Assembly: GCA_947503935.1 (NCBI GenBank)
Contig: CANNFR010000009.1
Coordinates: 1 to 64,000, forward strand
DNA: 64,000 nt
Origin: an uncultured Paracoccaceae bacterium
GTDB lineage: Bacteria > Pseudomonadota > Alphaproteobacteria > Rhodobacterales > Rhodobacteraceae
Direction of reading: 5' to 3'
Made by a program: the position numbers and the translations under genes. This document shows, one piece after another, positions 24,528 through 33,752 of this stretch; position 1 is the stretch's first letter; every line of letters starts with the position of its first letter. Under the pieces are notes generated by a model that was given only the letters and a program-made list of their open reading frames with translations, searched no databases and was not told the DNA's origin.

Positions 24528-24655
24528 AGACCGCTCACGGAACGCCGACCGCGCTGATCCCAACGAAGGGGTCTTCCCCACAAGGTCGGTTCACTTGCCG
24601 GGGGTGCTGCGCCCCTCTCACGCCCCCGGCTCTTTCCTTCAGGAGGTGAGCACCA

Positions 24656-24925
24656 ATGACATCCGCCCGCGCACAGGCCGACAACCTGGTTCCCGCGACC
24701 GCCCTCATTCAAATGCGTCGCGTGCGCGATGCGATCGCTCGGATCAAGCCGCTTCGCGAGACGATAAACGATCGCAAGACAGACAAGGCGCTCCGCGTCT
24801 CCGCTCGATTTGATCTGGAACTGGAAATCAGGGCGATGGCGCCCGACCTTGAGCAGCTGGAAGCCAGTGGTCACCTGGCGCAATGCGAGGCCCTGCTGAC
24901 GATGACCACAGGGCCGCGGTCATGA
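24656..24925 (+). CDS. Small hypothetical protein
   Basis: An 89-residue, helical, highly charged protein (VRDAIARIKPLRETINDRKT). No family recognised. Preceded by AGGAGGTGAGCACC, a strong ribosome binding site, and overlapping the next gene by 4 bp. Confidence 0.55.
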   Translation: MTSARAQADNLVPATALIQMRRVRDAIARIKPLRETINDRKTDKALRVSARFDLELEIRAMAPDLEQLEASGHLAQCEALLTMTTGPRS

Positions 24926-25158
24926 GCCCCGCGCTGATCGTCTGGAAGCGCGTGCTGGAGTTGCACTGTCTCGCTGTCATCTACGAAAAACAATTGAGCG
25001 ACAGCGAAGCCAACAGCAACAGCGAGGCCAACCGGCGTTTCGCAACAGAGCGCTATAATCAAGTCGTTGCCGAAATGATCACCCAGATATCGATCCTGCG
25101 TCGGTCTGGCGTTCTCGATCGCCTTACAGCCTTCCTCGACGCGGAGGGCCTGACATGA
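24922..25158 (+). CDS. Small hypothetical protein
   Basis: A 78-residue helical protein with a short SEANSNSEANRR repeat near the middle. The ATG at 24922 overlaps the previous stop by 4 bp and its own stop overlaps the next start by 4 bp. No function can be assigned. Confidence 0.55.
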   Translation: MSPALIVWKRVLELHCLAVIYEKQLSDSEANSNSEANRRFATERYNQVVAEMITQISILRRSGVLDRLTAFLDAEGLT

Positions 25159-25301
25159 CGCGGTTTGTCGTGAGTGTCATCGTCGCCGGCACGGGCCAGA
25201 TCCAGCACGTCGTCCTGGCGACCTCCGAGAAAGCGGCCAGGCGCCGTATCACGCGGGCCTACCCAAATCGCGACATCGTCTTTCTGTCGATCTCCGACTG
25301 A
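25155..25301 (+). CDS. Very small hypothetical protein (48 residues)
   Basis: ATG at 25155 overlaps the preceding stop (ATGA) and opens a 48-residue frame, MTRFVVSVIVAG... ending FLSISD. It fills the gap before the excisionase-like gene. Translational coupling is the only support. Confidence 0.45.
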   Translation: MTRFVVSVIVAGTGQIQHVVLATSEKAARRRITRAYPNRDIVFLSISD

Positions 25302-25332
25302 TTATGCCAGCTCAAACCGTGATCAAGTCCGC

Positions 25333-25557
25333 ATGACACACCCAACGCCCCCCAGAAGGTTGCTACCGGCACCAGATGCCGCAGCATACCTCAGCATCAG
25401 CGAAACCACGCTGCGCAGCCTGAAGATTCGCCGCAAAGTTCTGGGTGGAAAACGGCTCTACGAAATTGCGGATCTGGATGCGTATGCTGACGCTCTGTCG
25501 TATGAAGGGGAATTGGATTGCAGCGTCGCCGACACAGCATTCGGCCTGCCAAGCTAA
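25333..25557 (+). CDS. Excisionase-like MerR/HTH_17 protein
   Basis: A 74-residue protein with a winged-helix HTH of the excisionase type: LLPAPDAAAYLSISETTLRS, LKIRRKVLGGKRLYEIADLD. It overlaps the integrase start by about 40 bp. Such proteins direct integrase toward excision by bending att DNA. ATG at 25333 is chosen because the HTH begins right after it. Confidence 0.75.
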   Translation: MTHPTPPRRLLPAPDAAAYLSISETTLRSLKIRRKVLGGKRLYEIADLDAYADALSYEGELDCSVADTAFGLPS

Positions 25558-26591
25558 GCGGCCTGAAACGCTATCACTCTGACGGGGTCTACTACGTCTA
25601 CCACCGCAAGACGGGCATACCGTTGCCTGCGGACTTGCCCGAAGACCACCCCGAATTCCTGAAAGCCTACCTTGAGGCCGAAGGCGCAGCCCCACCGCAA
25701 AAGGCCCACAAAGGTACGCTGGCATATGTCTGGACCGCCTACGCCAGGTCCGAAAAGCATAACCGCCTCAGCTCCAGCTACCGCCGCGGAATGGACCTTG
25801 ATGCTGCGCGCCTGATGAACACGGCTGGGCATGTACCAATCCACCAGATCCGCGCGAAACATATAAACAGCGACCTTTCAAAACTCTCTGCACACGCCGC
25901 ACGCAAAAGGCGCAAGACCTGGCGGGCCATTATGAGCTTTGCCCTCAGAGCCGGGCACATCTCCGAAGACCCCAGCGCCACCGTCAAAGCACCCCAGCCA
26001 CCCAAGGCAACGCCATACGCATTCTGGACATCTGAAGACATTAAAGCCTTTCGACTGCGCTGGCCCATAGGGACTGCTCAAAGACTTGCGTTTGAACTTC
26101 TGTTCTGGACAGGCGCGCGGATCAGCGATGTCGTCCGCATGGGCGATAGCATGGTTGATAGAGGCGGATGGCTTTCGTTCCGCCAACAGAAGACGGGAGG
26201 ACTTGTCGAAATTCCACTGCACCGCCAAGCGCCGGACTTTGCAGATCCGACCGACCTCACCCAGCTGCATGAGTGTCTTGCGGCTATCACCGATCGGCAC
26301 ATGACCTGGCTGACGACACGGAAAGGGAAGTCCCGATCAATCAAAGCCGCGAGCCAATGGTTTTCCGCGGCCGCGAGGTCGGCGGGCATCAAGGGCAAAT
26401 CCGCCCATGGCCTGCGCGCGACCAGGGCCATAGCCCTGGCAGAGGCCGGCGCATCAACGCACCAGATAGGCGCATGGACGGGCCACGAAACACTTCAGGA
26501 AATCAATCATTACAGCCAGCAAGCCAACCGCCGGAAGCTACTAACACGTCCAAAAGAAGAACATAAAGTGTCTAGAGAAGATCAAACCTAG
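25518..26591 (+). CDS. Tyrosine recombinase / site-specific integrase
   Basis: A 357-residue phage-type integrase. The N-terminal SAM-like core-binding domain is at about 65-160; the catalytic domain has the first Arg in LLFWTGARISDVVRMG (about residue 200), a Lys in the beta-hairpin FRQQKTGGLVEIPLH, HGLRATRA (H-x-x-R), the fourth-position His in AWTGHETL, and the nucleophile in INHYSQQ. All catalytic residues are present, so it should be active. The start is TTG at 25518. It ends 48 bp from a tRNA-Arg gene read on the opposite strand, whose 3' end points to the integrase; this is the usual attachment arrangement. Confidence 0.92.
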   Translation: MQRRRHSIRPAKLSGLKRYHSDGVYYVYHRKTGIPLPADLPEDHPEFLKAYLEAEGAAPPQKAHKGTLAYVWTAYARSEKHNRLSSSYRRGMDLDAARLMNTAGHVPIHQIRAKHINSDLSKLSAHAARKRRKTWRAIMSFALRAGHISEDPSATVKAPQPPKATPYAFWTSEDIKAFRLRWPIGTAQRLAFELLFWTGARISDVVRMGDSMVDRGGWLSFRQQKTGGLVEIPLHRQAPDFADPTDLTQLHECLAAITDRHMTWLTTRKGKSRSIKAASQWFSAAARSAGIKGKSAHGLRATRAIALAEAGASTHQIGAWTGHETLQEINHYSQQANRRKLLTRPKEEHKVSREDQT

Positions 26592-26639
26592 ACACTTCCC
26601 CAGAAAATATTGCATCTTATCATATGGTTAAAACAAAAC

Positions 26640-26715
26640 TGGCGGCCCCGATAGGATTCGAACCTATGACCTACCGCTTAGGAGGCGGTTGCTCTATCCC
26701 CTGAGCTACGGAGCC
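26640..26715 (-). tRNA. tRNA-Arg (CCU anticodon)
   Basis: A complete 76-nt cloverleaf on the minus strand: acceptor stem GGCTCCG pairs with CGGGGCC, anticodon loop CTCCTAA with CCT, T-loop GGTTCGAATCC, discriminator G and an encoded CCA at 26642-26640. It is the likely integration target of the adjacent integrase; the gene remains intact. Confidence 0.95.
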
Positions 26716-26824
26716 GCGCGGATGATCTTGTCGCCGGATTTCGCCCCACTTGCAAGCCGCGGCACAGCTTGGACGCCAGGGCGAATGGCGCTAACAAGGG
26801 GCGAACCGTTGTCGGGAGAGACCC

Positions 26825-27859
26825 TTGGCCAATACTCCACCGCCCCGCCGCCCGCTGACCCTGCGCGATGTGTCCGAAGCTTCGGGCGTCAGCGAGATGA
26901 CAGTCAGCCGCGTGCTGCGCAATCGCGGTGACGTGAGCGAGGCCACCCGCGCCCGCGTGCGGGAGGCTGCGAAAAAGCTGGGCTATGTGCCCAACAAGAT
27001 CGCCGGCGGTCTGGCATCGAGCCGGGTCAACCTGGTGGCTGTCATCATCCCCTCGATGTCCAACCTGGTCTTTCCCGAGGTTCTGACCGGGATTTCCGAG
27101 GTGCTGGACGATACTGAATTGCAGCCCGTCGTCGGCTTCACCAACTACCTGCCCGAGCGCGAGGAAAAGGTGCTGTACGAGATGCTGTCTTGGCGCCCCT
27201 CCGGTGTGATCATCGCGGGGCTTGAGCATACGCCACCGGCCCGCGCGATGCTGGCGAGCGCAGGGATCCCCGTGGTCGAGATCATGGATACCGATGGCGA
27301 GCCGGTCGATTCCATGGTCGGTATCTCGCACCGGCGGGCCGGCCGCGAGATGGCGCGTGCGATCGTTCAGCAGGGCTACAAGCGGATCGCGTTTCTGGGT
27401 ACCAAGATGCCGCTGGATCATCGCGCGCGGAAGCGGTTCGAAGGGTTCACCGAGGCGCTGGCGAAGGCCGGTATCGAGGTGGCCGATCAGGAATTCTACT
27501 CGGGCGGGTCGGCCTTGGCCAAGGGGCGTGAGATGACCGAGGCGGTTCTGAAACGCACGCCGGACATCGATTTTCTCTATTATTCGAACGATATGATTGG
27601 GGCTGGCGGCTTGCTCTGGTGCCTCGATCAGGGGATCGATGTGCCCGGACAGATCGGGTTGGCAGGCTTCAATGGCGTTGATCTGCTTGAGGGCTTGCCG
27701 ATGGCGCTGGCCACGATGGACGCGCGCCGCCGCGAGATTGGCCGCAAGGCCGCCGAGATCGTTGCCGCGGCGGCAGCGGATGAGGGGGCCGATGCGGGCG
27801 GGCACGTTGTTGAGCTTGAGCCCAGCCTGTCCCTCGGCCAGACCTTGTCGCGGGTTTGA
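26825..27859 (+). CDS. LacI family transcriptional regulator, GntR-like
   Basis: A 344-residue repressor. The N-terminal HTH is [20 protein letters not shown] with hinge [11 protein letters not shown]; the rest is the periplasmic-binding-like effector domain ([20 protein letters not shown]). It resembles the gluconate repressor GntR, including [13 protein letters not shown] and the [10 protein letters not shown] block. The start is TTG at 26825 with GGGAGAG upstream. It ends two bases before the epimerase ATG, so it could be co-transcribed with it. The effector is probably a sugar acid or related compound, which is inference. Confidence 0.9.
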   Translation: MANTPPPRRPLTLRDVSEASGVSEMTVSRVLRNRGDVSEATRARVREAAKKLGYVPNKIAGGLASSRVNLVAVIIPSMSNLVFPEVLTGISEVLDDTELQPVVGFTNYLPEREEKVLYEMLSWRPSGVIIAGLEHTPPARAMLASAGIPVVEIMDTDGEPVDSMVGISHRRAGREMARAIVQQGYKRIAFLGTKMPLDHRARKRFEGFTEALAKAGIEVADQEFYSGGSALAKGREMTEAVLKRTPDIDFLYYSNDMIGAGGLLWCLDQGIDVPGQIGLAGFNGVDLLEGLPMALATMDARRREIGRKAAEIVAAAAADEGADAGGHVVELEPSLSLGQTLSRV

Positions 27860-27861
27860 TC

Positions 27862-28872
27862 ATGACGGACGCGCCGCGCAAAGCGCTGGTTACCGGGTCG
27901 GCCGGCTTTATCGGCTATCACCTGTGCAAGCGTCTTCTGGCGGATGGCTTTCAGGTCATCGGTCTGGATGCGATGACCGATTACTACGACGTGCGTCTGA
28001 AAGAACGGCGCCACGCCATGCTGCTGCAATCGCCGGGCTTCCGGGCCGAGATCGGGCGTCTGGAAGACGAGGGCCGCATGATGGGCCTGATGGCCGAAGC
28101 CCCCGATATCGTGGTGCATCTGGCCGCCCAGGCCGGTGTGCGCTGGTCGATCGAGGCGCCGCGATCCTATGTCGAGGCGAACCTGATCGGCACGTTCGAG
28201 GTGCTGGAGGCCGCGCGGGCGCATCCGCCGCAGCATCTGCTGATGGCCTCAACCTCATCGGTTTACGGCGCCAATACGGAAATGCCTTACGCCGAGGCTC
28301 ATAAAGCCGACAGCCAGATGTCGTTCTATGCCGCGACCAAGAAAGCGAATGAGGCGATGGCGCATTCCTATGCGCATCTCTACGGCCTGCCGACCACGAT
28401 GTTCCGGTTCTTCACGGTTTATGGGCCCTGGGGGCGGCCTGACATGGCGCTGTTCAAGTTCACCCGCGCGATCCTTTCGGGCGATCCGATCGATGTTTAC
28501 AACCACGGCGATATGAGCCGCGATTTCACCTATATCGACGATTTGATCGAAGGCATTCGCCGCCTGATCGACGCGGTTCCATCGGCTGATACGGCTGTCG
28601 ACGGCGACAGCCTGTCGCCCGTCGCCCCTTATCGCGTGGTCAATATCGGGAATTCGGCACCCTCAAAGCTGACGGATTTCATCAGCGCCATCGAGGCCGC
28701 GACAGGCAGCACGGCAGACTGCCGGATGTTGCCGATGCAACCCGGCGACGTGCCTGCAACCTGGGCCGACGCCTCGCTGCTAGAGACGCTGACCGGTTAT
28801 CGGCCCGAAGTCAGCCTGAATGAGGGCGTGCGCCGGTTCGTTGCTTGGTACCGCGACTATTACAATCCTTAA
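27862..28872 (+). CDS. NAD-dependent epimerase, UDP-glucuronate 4-epimerase-like
   Basis: A 336-residue short-chain dehydrogenase of the extended type. [10 protein letters not shown] at the N-terminus is the Gly-rich NAD site; [14 protein letters not shown] and the catalytic Y-x-x-x-K ([20 protein letters not shown]) follow; [15 protein letters not shown] is diagnostic of UDP-glucuronate 4-epimerases. It would supply UDP-galacturonate for surface polysaccharide. ATG at 27862 is two bases after the regulator stop. Confidence 0.88.
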   Translation: MTDAPRKALVTGSAGFIGYHLCKRLLADGFQVIGLDAMTDYYDVRLKERRHAMLLQSPGFRAEIGRLEDEGRMMGLMAEAPDIVVHLAAQAGVRWSIEAPRSYVEANLIGTFEVLEAARAHPPQHLLMASTSSVYGANTEMPYAEAHKADSQMSFYAATKKANEAMAHSYAHLYGLPTTMFRFFTVYGPWGRPDMALFKFTRAILSGDPIDVYNHGDMSRDFTYIDDLIEGIRRLIDAVPSADTAVDGDSLSPVAPYRVVNIGNSAPSKLTDFISAIEAATGSTADCRMLPMQPGDVPATWADASLLETLTGYRPEVSLNEGVRRFVAWYRDYYNP

Positions 28873-29501
28873 CCCACGAAGTTCTGTGTGAACCAGATAC
28901 GCCCGCAATAAGGGGCGGACCTGTCAAAGGCGGCACCGGTTGAGACGCGGGCCACGTTCGGATCGAGGATATTCCGGCGATGGCCGCTGGAATTCATCCA
29001 TTCGCGGACGATCTGGCGGGCAAGCGAGGCATAGGTATGGGGCGGAAGGGTCTGCCCCGAATTGCTGGCAAAGCTGCAGCGCGCGGCATCGATAACGCGG
29101 AAGCGCCCGCCATCGATCTGATAGCGCGAGACATAGCCGAGGTTTTCTGAACCACGCCGCGCGCGGACTCCAGCGGCACGCAGCCGGTCTTGCTGTGTCG
29201 CGCGACCGCGGACATTGCTGCGATGGCTGAGTGACCTCGCCGAAATCATCCAACGGCTATGGGCTGAGGCCATTTTGGCCAACGAGTTTCCGGCGCCTCC
29301 CAAGGGTCGCAAACCCGCGCTGCAGCGGGCCAGATTCACCTCGGCCCGCACGGCGGCGTCGAGAAGCGAGATGTTCAGATTGCCGGCAGGCACATATTGC
29401 GAGGCTGCTCTGGCCGGCATCCGCAATGAGCATGCCCACGCATTCCCCGCCAACATGACAGAGATGCCCAAGGCCATCAGGCAAAACCGAACCATCTTCA
29501 T
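28869..29501 (-). CDS. Secreted CAP (SCP/PR-1) domain protein
   Basis: A 210-residue protein with a signal peptide ([20 protein letters not shown], cleavage near AWA). The CAP domain shows [35 protein letters not shown] and [15 protein letters not shown] with the cavity His and Glu residues. Bacterial CAP proteins are exported and have unclear roles, sometimes calcium- or sterol-like-ligand binding. The start at 29501 has GGAG nine bases upstream and places the signal peptide at the N-terminus. It converges with the epimerase, overlapping by 4 bp. Confidence 0.85.
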   Translation of the reverse strand: MKMVRFCLMALGISVMLAGNAWACSLRMPARAASQYVPAGNLNISLLDAAVRAEVNLARCSAGLRPLGGAGNSLAKMASAHSRWMISARSLSHRSNVRGRATQQDRLRAAGVRARRGSENLGYVSRYQIDGGRFRVIDAARCSFASNSGQTLPPHTYASLARQIVREWMNSSGHRRNILDPNVARVSTGAAFDRSAPYCGRIWFTQNFVG

Positions 29502-29666
29502 CGCACGCATCTCCGGTGGCACAAGCAGGATGTAGGGTATCGCGGGAAACCGCGGCACAACTTTGACATTAGCTGGGCCGAAACCGCATGAATGCGTGAG
29601 AATTGAAGAATCCAAAAGCAAAAGAGGCACCACATGGGCGCCCCTTCCGCGTAGCTTTCGCCTACA

Positions 29667-29680
29667 CCGCCATAAGGCGG
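29667..29680 (-). terminator. Terminator-like hairpin
   Basis: CCGCC-ATAA-GGCGG, just downstream of the small membrane protein gene ending at 29688. No clear U-run follows, so strength is uncertain. Confidence 0.4.
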
Positions 29681-29687
29681 CGTTATC

Positions 29688-29927
29688 TTAGTTCGTGCCG
29701 CTGGTCGAATCGTCGTCGTCATCGTCCGCAGCCACGGCGATGGCTATAGCAACCGCGCCCAGAAGCAGAAGCGGTGCAGCACCACCCAGCGAGCTTGCCG
29801 GACGTGTTTCTTCAACAACGAAGGGCTCGCTTTCAACGGCAGCGCCCGAAAGACCACCAGCAATAGCGCTACTGGCGACGAGAGATGTGATTACAGCGGT
29901 GGCTGCAAATTTCGTGAATTTCGACAT
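29688..29927 (-). CDS. Small exported or membrane protein with acidic tail
   Basis: A 79-residue protein with signal peptide MSKFTKFAATAVITSLVASS (AIAGG), a hydrophobic segment APLLLLGAVAIAIAVAA and a C-terminal run of six aspartates. Such small ferrous or envelope-associated peptides near capsule loci have no known function. ATG at 29927 follows AGGAG with seven bases spacing; longer frames upstream are not used. Confidence 0.65.
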   Translation of the reverse strand: MSKFTKFAATAVITSLVASSAIAGGLSGAAVESEPFVVEETRPASSLGGAAPLLLLGAVAIAIAVAADDDDDDSTSGTN

Positions 29928-30243
29928 AAACCTGCTCCTAATAGGACATTCCTCGATGAAAAGGGATAGCACACAGGTTTCGGAATGCAAGCTAGAGTGG
30001 CATCCACAAGCCCGCGTATTGCGGCATTTTGGCATCACGCGGCTGTGGCAAGCGCATTGTCGGCGGAAGCCCGCCCAGAATGTAGCGTTTCGCCTACGAT
30101 TTGGAACTATTTGTGCACTTTAAGGTTGATACGCTTCCGTTCATAGTTATGGCTGTAGATAACTTCGAAACAACGACGGCGATCTCGTTTTGAAATCTCG
30201 CCCATTCGACCGAATCGAAGAGTAACAAGAAGGTTATCGCCGG
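29928..30243. other. Gene-free divergent region
   Basis: 316 bp between divergent genes, with lower GC than its surroundings. It holds a short palindrome GTAG-CGTTTCGC-CTAC at about 30084-30099, similar to GTAG-CTTTCGC-CTAC at 29651-29665. No clear promoter could be chosen. Confidence 0.35.
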
Positions 30244-32139
30244 TTGCGTTTCGCTCGTTCTCTGATTCCCCGTGTCGCTGGCCTTTCGCGCCGCAACAAG
30301 ATGGCAATTTTGCTGGCCACCGACACCGTTCTAATACCGGTATGTCTTGTCGTGGCATTTGCCTTGCAAGGTGTACCGCAGGCCCTGACAGAATCTGGTG
30401 CCTGGTCGAGCTGGCTTTTCCTCATGCTGGTTGTGTTCGGCATTCTTGTTTCGATCTCGCTGGGAATTGCGGGTACCCGCTTGCGTGATTACGAGGGGTC
30501 GGCCACGGCCTTGACCGCGGGCTACGCGGTGTTGGTGACGGGCGCGGCCGCGATGATATTTGGAACGCTGATACCGACGGGCACTTATGTCGTCTTTGGC
30601 ATGGCGTTTTTCATGGCGTCGTTCCTGAGCCGCATTTTCATGCGCGAGGTGCTGATCGCGCTTTATCGTTCGGCCGAGGCCGCCGTTCCTGTCATCATTT
30701 ACGGGGCCGGCACAACGGGCTTGCAGATTGCCGCAGCCCTCAGACGGGATGATACAATCACGCCCGTGGCCTTCGTCGATGATAATGCGGCCCTCCATGG
30801 CAAGACGGTGACCGGCTTACGTGTTTATTCGCCTCTCAAGTTGGTTGAGGTCGCGGCACGTCATTCGGCGCGTCGTGTGATTCTGGCCATGCCGACGCTG
30901 TCGGTGCCCAAACGGGTTGAGATAGCGCGGCGGTTGCGTGACACGGGGCTTGATGTGCAGGCGGTTCCGTCCTTCGCTCAACTCGTTGGTGAGGATGTGA
31001 GCGTTGATCAATTGTTACCGGTTGACCCGCGCGATCTTCTGCAGCGTGAGCATCTGTCTTACGACCAGGGGCGACTGACCGATAGCTATACCGGACGGTC
31101 GGTCTTGGTGTCTGGCGCCGGTGGATCGATCGGAAGTGAACTGAGCCGGCAAGTGCTGGCCTGCAAACCACGGCGTCTGGTGCTGTTCGAGCTGAGTGAG
31201 CACGCCCTTTTCCAGGTCGAGCGGGATTTGCAGCCGATCGTGGAAGACACGGGCATTGAAATCGTGCCGATCCTCGGCTCGGTGACAGACCCGCGGCTGG
31301 TGCGCAGCGTCATCCGCGACCACGAGGTTGAGGTGATCTTGCACGCCGCGGCTTACAAACACGTGCCGCTGGTCGAAAGCAATGTCATCTCCGGTCTGGC
31401 AAATAACGTGCTGGGGACGCATACCCTTGCCCGCGAAGCGCTGGCTGCCGGTGTTGAGCGCTTTATCCTGATCTCGTCCGACAAGGCCATCAAACCCACC
31501 AGCGTGATGGGGGCGACCAAGCGGCTGGCCGAGCTGATCGTGCAAGACCTCGCCGCGCGGTCGAATGTCACGCGTTTTGCCGCTGTCCGGTTTGGCAATG
31601 TCCTAGGGTCATCGGGTTCGGTCATTCCGGTCTTCAGAGAGCAGATTTCTGTTGGGGGCCCCGTGACCCTGACTGACGAGAATGCAACCCGCTACTTCAT
31701 GACGGTGGAAGAAGCCGTGCGCCTTGTTCTGGTGGCCGGTGCCTATGCCGCCGGTCGCGAGATCTTCGTGCTGGACATGGGAGAGCCGCTGCGCATCCGC
31801 GATCTGGCCCGCAAGATGATCGCCGCTGCCGGCTACACCGTGCGCGATGCCGAAACCCCTGAAGGAGATATCGAGATCAAGGTGATCGGTCTGCGCGAGG
31901 GTGAGCGTGTTCACGAAGAACGGATGACAAACGATGCTGTGCCCAGCGGTGCGCATCCTGCGATCCTCAAGGTCGAGGCGCCGGCATTGTCCGAAATTGA
32001 GTTGGCGGGCCTTATCCGGGCAATCCGCGGCGCCGTGACCTCAGGTGGCAATGCCGAGGCGCGTGAGATTATTGAGCGATTCGTTTCGGATTATCGCCAA
32101 TTGCCGCCGGCACCGGCCAAGCCGGCTGCCCAGCGATAA
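30244..32139 (+). CDS. FlaA1/CapD-type nucleoside-diphosphate-sugar dehydratase (polysaccharide biosynthesis)
   Basis: A 631-residue membrane protein. Four or five N-terminal transmembrane segments (residues about 20-135) precede a Rossmann-like CoA-binding domain (VPVIIYGAGTTGLQIAAALR) and the catalytic SDR domain: VSGAGGSIGSELSRQ at about 285, LHAAAYKHVPLVESN, and ISSDKAIKPTSVMGATKRLA where a Met-Gly replaces the usual Tyr, as in FlaA1/WbpM 4,6-dehydratases. It should convert UDP-GlcNAc to the 4-keto-6-deoxy sugar for capsule or O-antigen. The start is TTG at 30244 with AGAAGG upstream; ATG 30301 is a poorer alternative because it would remove part of the first helix. Confidence 0.9.
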   Translation: MRFARSLIPRVAGLSRRNKMAILLATDTVLIPVCLVVAFALQGVPQALTESGAWSSWLFLMLVVFGILVSISLGIAGTRLRDYEGSATALTAGYAVLVTGAAAMIFGTLIPTGTYVVFGMAFFMASFLSRIFMREVLIALYRSAEAAVPVIIYGAGTTGLQIAAALRRDDTITPVAFVDDNAALHGKTVTGLRVYSPLKLVEVAARHSARRVILAMPTLSVPKRVEIARRLRDTGLDVQAVPSFAQLVGEDVSVDQLLPVDPRDLLQREHLSYDQGRLTDSYTGRSVLVSGAGGSIGSELSRQVLACKPRRLVLFELSEHALFQVERDLQPIVEDTGIEIVPILGSVTDPRLVRSVIRDHEVEVILHAAAYKHVPLVESNVISGLANNVLGTHTLAREALAAGVERFILISSDKAIKPTSVMGATKRLAELIVQDLAARSNVTRFAAVRFGNVLGSSGSVIPVFREQISVGGPVTLTDENATRYFMTVEEAVRLVLVAGAYAAGREIFVLDMGEPLRIRDLARKMIAAAGYTVRDAETPEGDIEIKVIGLREGERVHEERMTNDAVPSGAHPAILKVEAPALSEIELAGLIRAIRGAVTSGGNAEAREIIERFVSDYRQLPPAPAKPAAQR

Positions 32140-32232
32140 CGAGAAACCAACCCGACCCGCAGCAAGATTGGCCGGCCAAGGACGCCTTAAATCATCAGGG
32201 CGCCGATGCGGGAACAAGACAGGCGGCAGTTT

Positions 32233-32847
32233 CTATCGGCTTTTGCCAACGACGCGCCGCGCGGTTTGCCAAAGCAGTGCTATGTCATAGCAAACGGACC
32301 GCTTTTTCAAATACATGATATCCAGGCGAGCCTTCGCGGGAACGCAGATGCGGCTATAGATGTCCTCGGTCTGCTCGGCCGTTGAGCAATCAGCCAGAAG
32401 CGCTTCCTCCCGACGATGGTAGACCAAGGTGGCAAGCCCCGTCAGCCCGGGCCGGGCTTGCAGGACCTTGGCGTAGAGGTCAGGGAACTTTTCGACATAT
32501 CTGCGAAGCGGCGGGCGCGGCCCCACAAAGCTCATCTCACCGCACAAGATGTTCCAAAGCTGCGGCAGTTCATCCAGCCTGTACCGCCTCAGCCATCTTC
32601 CTATGGCGGTTACGCGGGCCTTCTTGTTTCCGCCCGAAACGCCGCCATCTTCGGTTCCGGTCTGCATTGTGCGGAACTTCCACAACGTAAAAGGCCGGGT
32701 GGACGTCATCATACGCTCAGACACGTAGAAGATCGGCCGGCCATCGGTAAGGAGGATTATCAAAACGGCCAAAACGAATACCGGCCAGAGTAACGCGACC
32801 AGCACGAGCGCAAGCGCCAGATCGAAGATGCGCTTGGCCGGGCTCAT
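32233..32847 (-). CDS. Sugar transferase (undecaprenyl-phosphate glycosyl-1-phosphate transferase family)
   Basis: A 204-residue monotopic membrane enzyme. One N-terminal membrane helix (LALALVLVALLWPVFVLAVL) precedes the catalytic region with FTLWKFRTM, RYRLDELPQLWNIL and GEMSFVGPRPPL, all diagnostic of the WcaJ/WbaP/PglC superfamily; this is the small PglC-like version without the extra membrane domain. It attaches the first sugar-phosphate to the lipid carrier. Overlaps the epimerase gene upstream by 4 bp. Confidence 0.92.
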   Translation of the reverse strand: MSPAKRIFDLALALVLVALLWPVFVLAVLIILLTDGRPIFYVSERMMTSTRPFTLWKFRTMQTGTEDGGVSGGNKKARVTAIGRWLRRYRLDELPQLWNILCGEMSFVGPRPPLRRYVEKFPDLYAKVLQARPGLTGLATLVYHRREEALLADCSTAEQTEDIYSRICVPAKARLDIMYLKKRSVCYDIALLWQTARRVVGKSR

Positions 32848-33752
32848 CTAGGAACCTCAGACATAATCTGTCGCAGATCGCCGATGATCCCGCGCGCGGT
32901 GCCCTTTTCGGGGATGTCTGCCCAAACGCCGCTCAGCCGTGTAACATCCAGCCCGACCTTCGGGATTGCTGTGTCGGGCGCTTTGCCAAAGCGCCAATCC
33001 GCCCCGATTTCAGACAGCAAATCTGCCATGGCGACGAAGCCGGGCAGTGAGACGTTCAGGGTCCCCGGACATATCGGCGCGGTCGCCAGCGCTGCAAAGC
33101 AGCACAGCAATGCTCCGGGTCCGATATATGTGCGCTGCGGCCCCTCACCATTCGGAAATTGATCGAGGGTGATGACGCCCCTCGCATCACCCAGCACCAA
33201 CCGAGAGAGCAGTTGATCAGCGCCGGCGATGTTGCCAAGCCGCATTATGACGGGCTCAACGTCGGTATGCTGTGCATCCCAATGCCGGATCGCATCCTCC
33301 ATCCGGGCCTTTGCAGCGCCATAGGGTGAAAAGGGGGCTGGCGTCTCGTCCTCATGATGCAGATGATCCGAGCGGCCATAGATTGCGGCCGAAGAGGCGA
33401 GAAAAACCCGCGGCACGCCCACCCTGCGCGCGATCTCCAGCCCGGTAATCGCCAGATCCGTGTTCATGGCAAAGTCACCGTCACCCGCATTGGTCACGCC
33501 AGCGAGATTGATGATTGCCGCGCATCCTTTCGCCGCTTTGGCAATCGTGTCGGGCTGTGACAGCAGATCAAGTTGGACGGCATGATCAGCCTCAAGATTT
33601 TGCCGCGACTGAAACCGCCAGGTGCCGACGCCCTCGACCTGGCACGCGCGCGACAAAAGGCGCCCCAGACGCCCGCCACCACCCAGCACCAGGATCTTCG
33701 GCGCATCCGTTTGGTCGTCAGTTGTTGGTGAGATCACGGTGATACCGCGCAA
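32844..33752 (-). CDS. NAD-dependent epimerase/dehydratase family protein
   Basis: A roughly 300-residue extended SDR: VLGGGGRLGRLLSRA is the cofactor site, LASSAAIYG and SPYGAAKARMEDAI give Ser and Y-x-x-x-K. It likely makes a nucleotide sugar for the adjacent sugar transferase, as with UDP-GlcNAc 4-epimerases beside PglC-like enzymes. The start is uncertain: TTG 33752 or GTG 33737, both inside the end of the permease gene. No strong ribosome binding site is seen, suggesting translational coupling. Confidence 0.85.
   Translation of the reverse strand: MRGITVISPTTDDQTDAPKILVLGGGGRLGRLLSRACQVEGVGTWRFQSRQNLEADHAVQLDLLSQPDTIAKAAKGCAAIINLAGVTNAGDGDFAMNTDLAITGLEIARRVGVPRVFLASSAAIYGRSDHLHHEDETPAPFSPYGAAKARMEDAIRHWDAQHTDVEPVIMRLGNIAGADQLLSRLVLGDARGVITLDQFPNGEGPQRTYIGPGALLCCFAALATAPICPGTLNVSLPGFVAMADLLSEIGADWRFGKAPDTAIPKVGLDVTRLSGVWADIPEKGTARGIIGDLRQIMSEVPR

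Larger units (their letters stand above)
17573..26591. mobile_element. P4-satellite-like integrative element (core module)
   Basis: The module has integrase, excisionase, CI/Cro-type divergent switch, primase, P4-type helicase and an origin-like inverted repeat, with small overlapping genes and no capsid, tail or terminase genes. It abuts tRNA-Arg(CCU) on the right. The left boundary is not defined: no repeat of the tRNA 3' end was found in the window, so genes further left (defence-like cargo) may belong to the same element. Confidence 0.6.
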
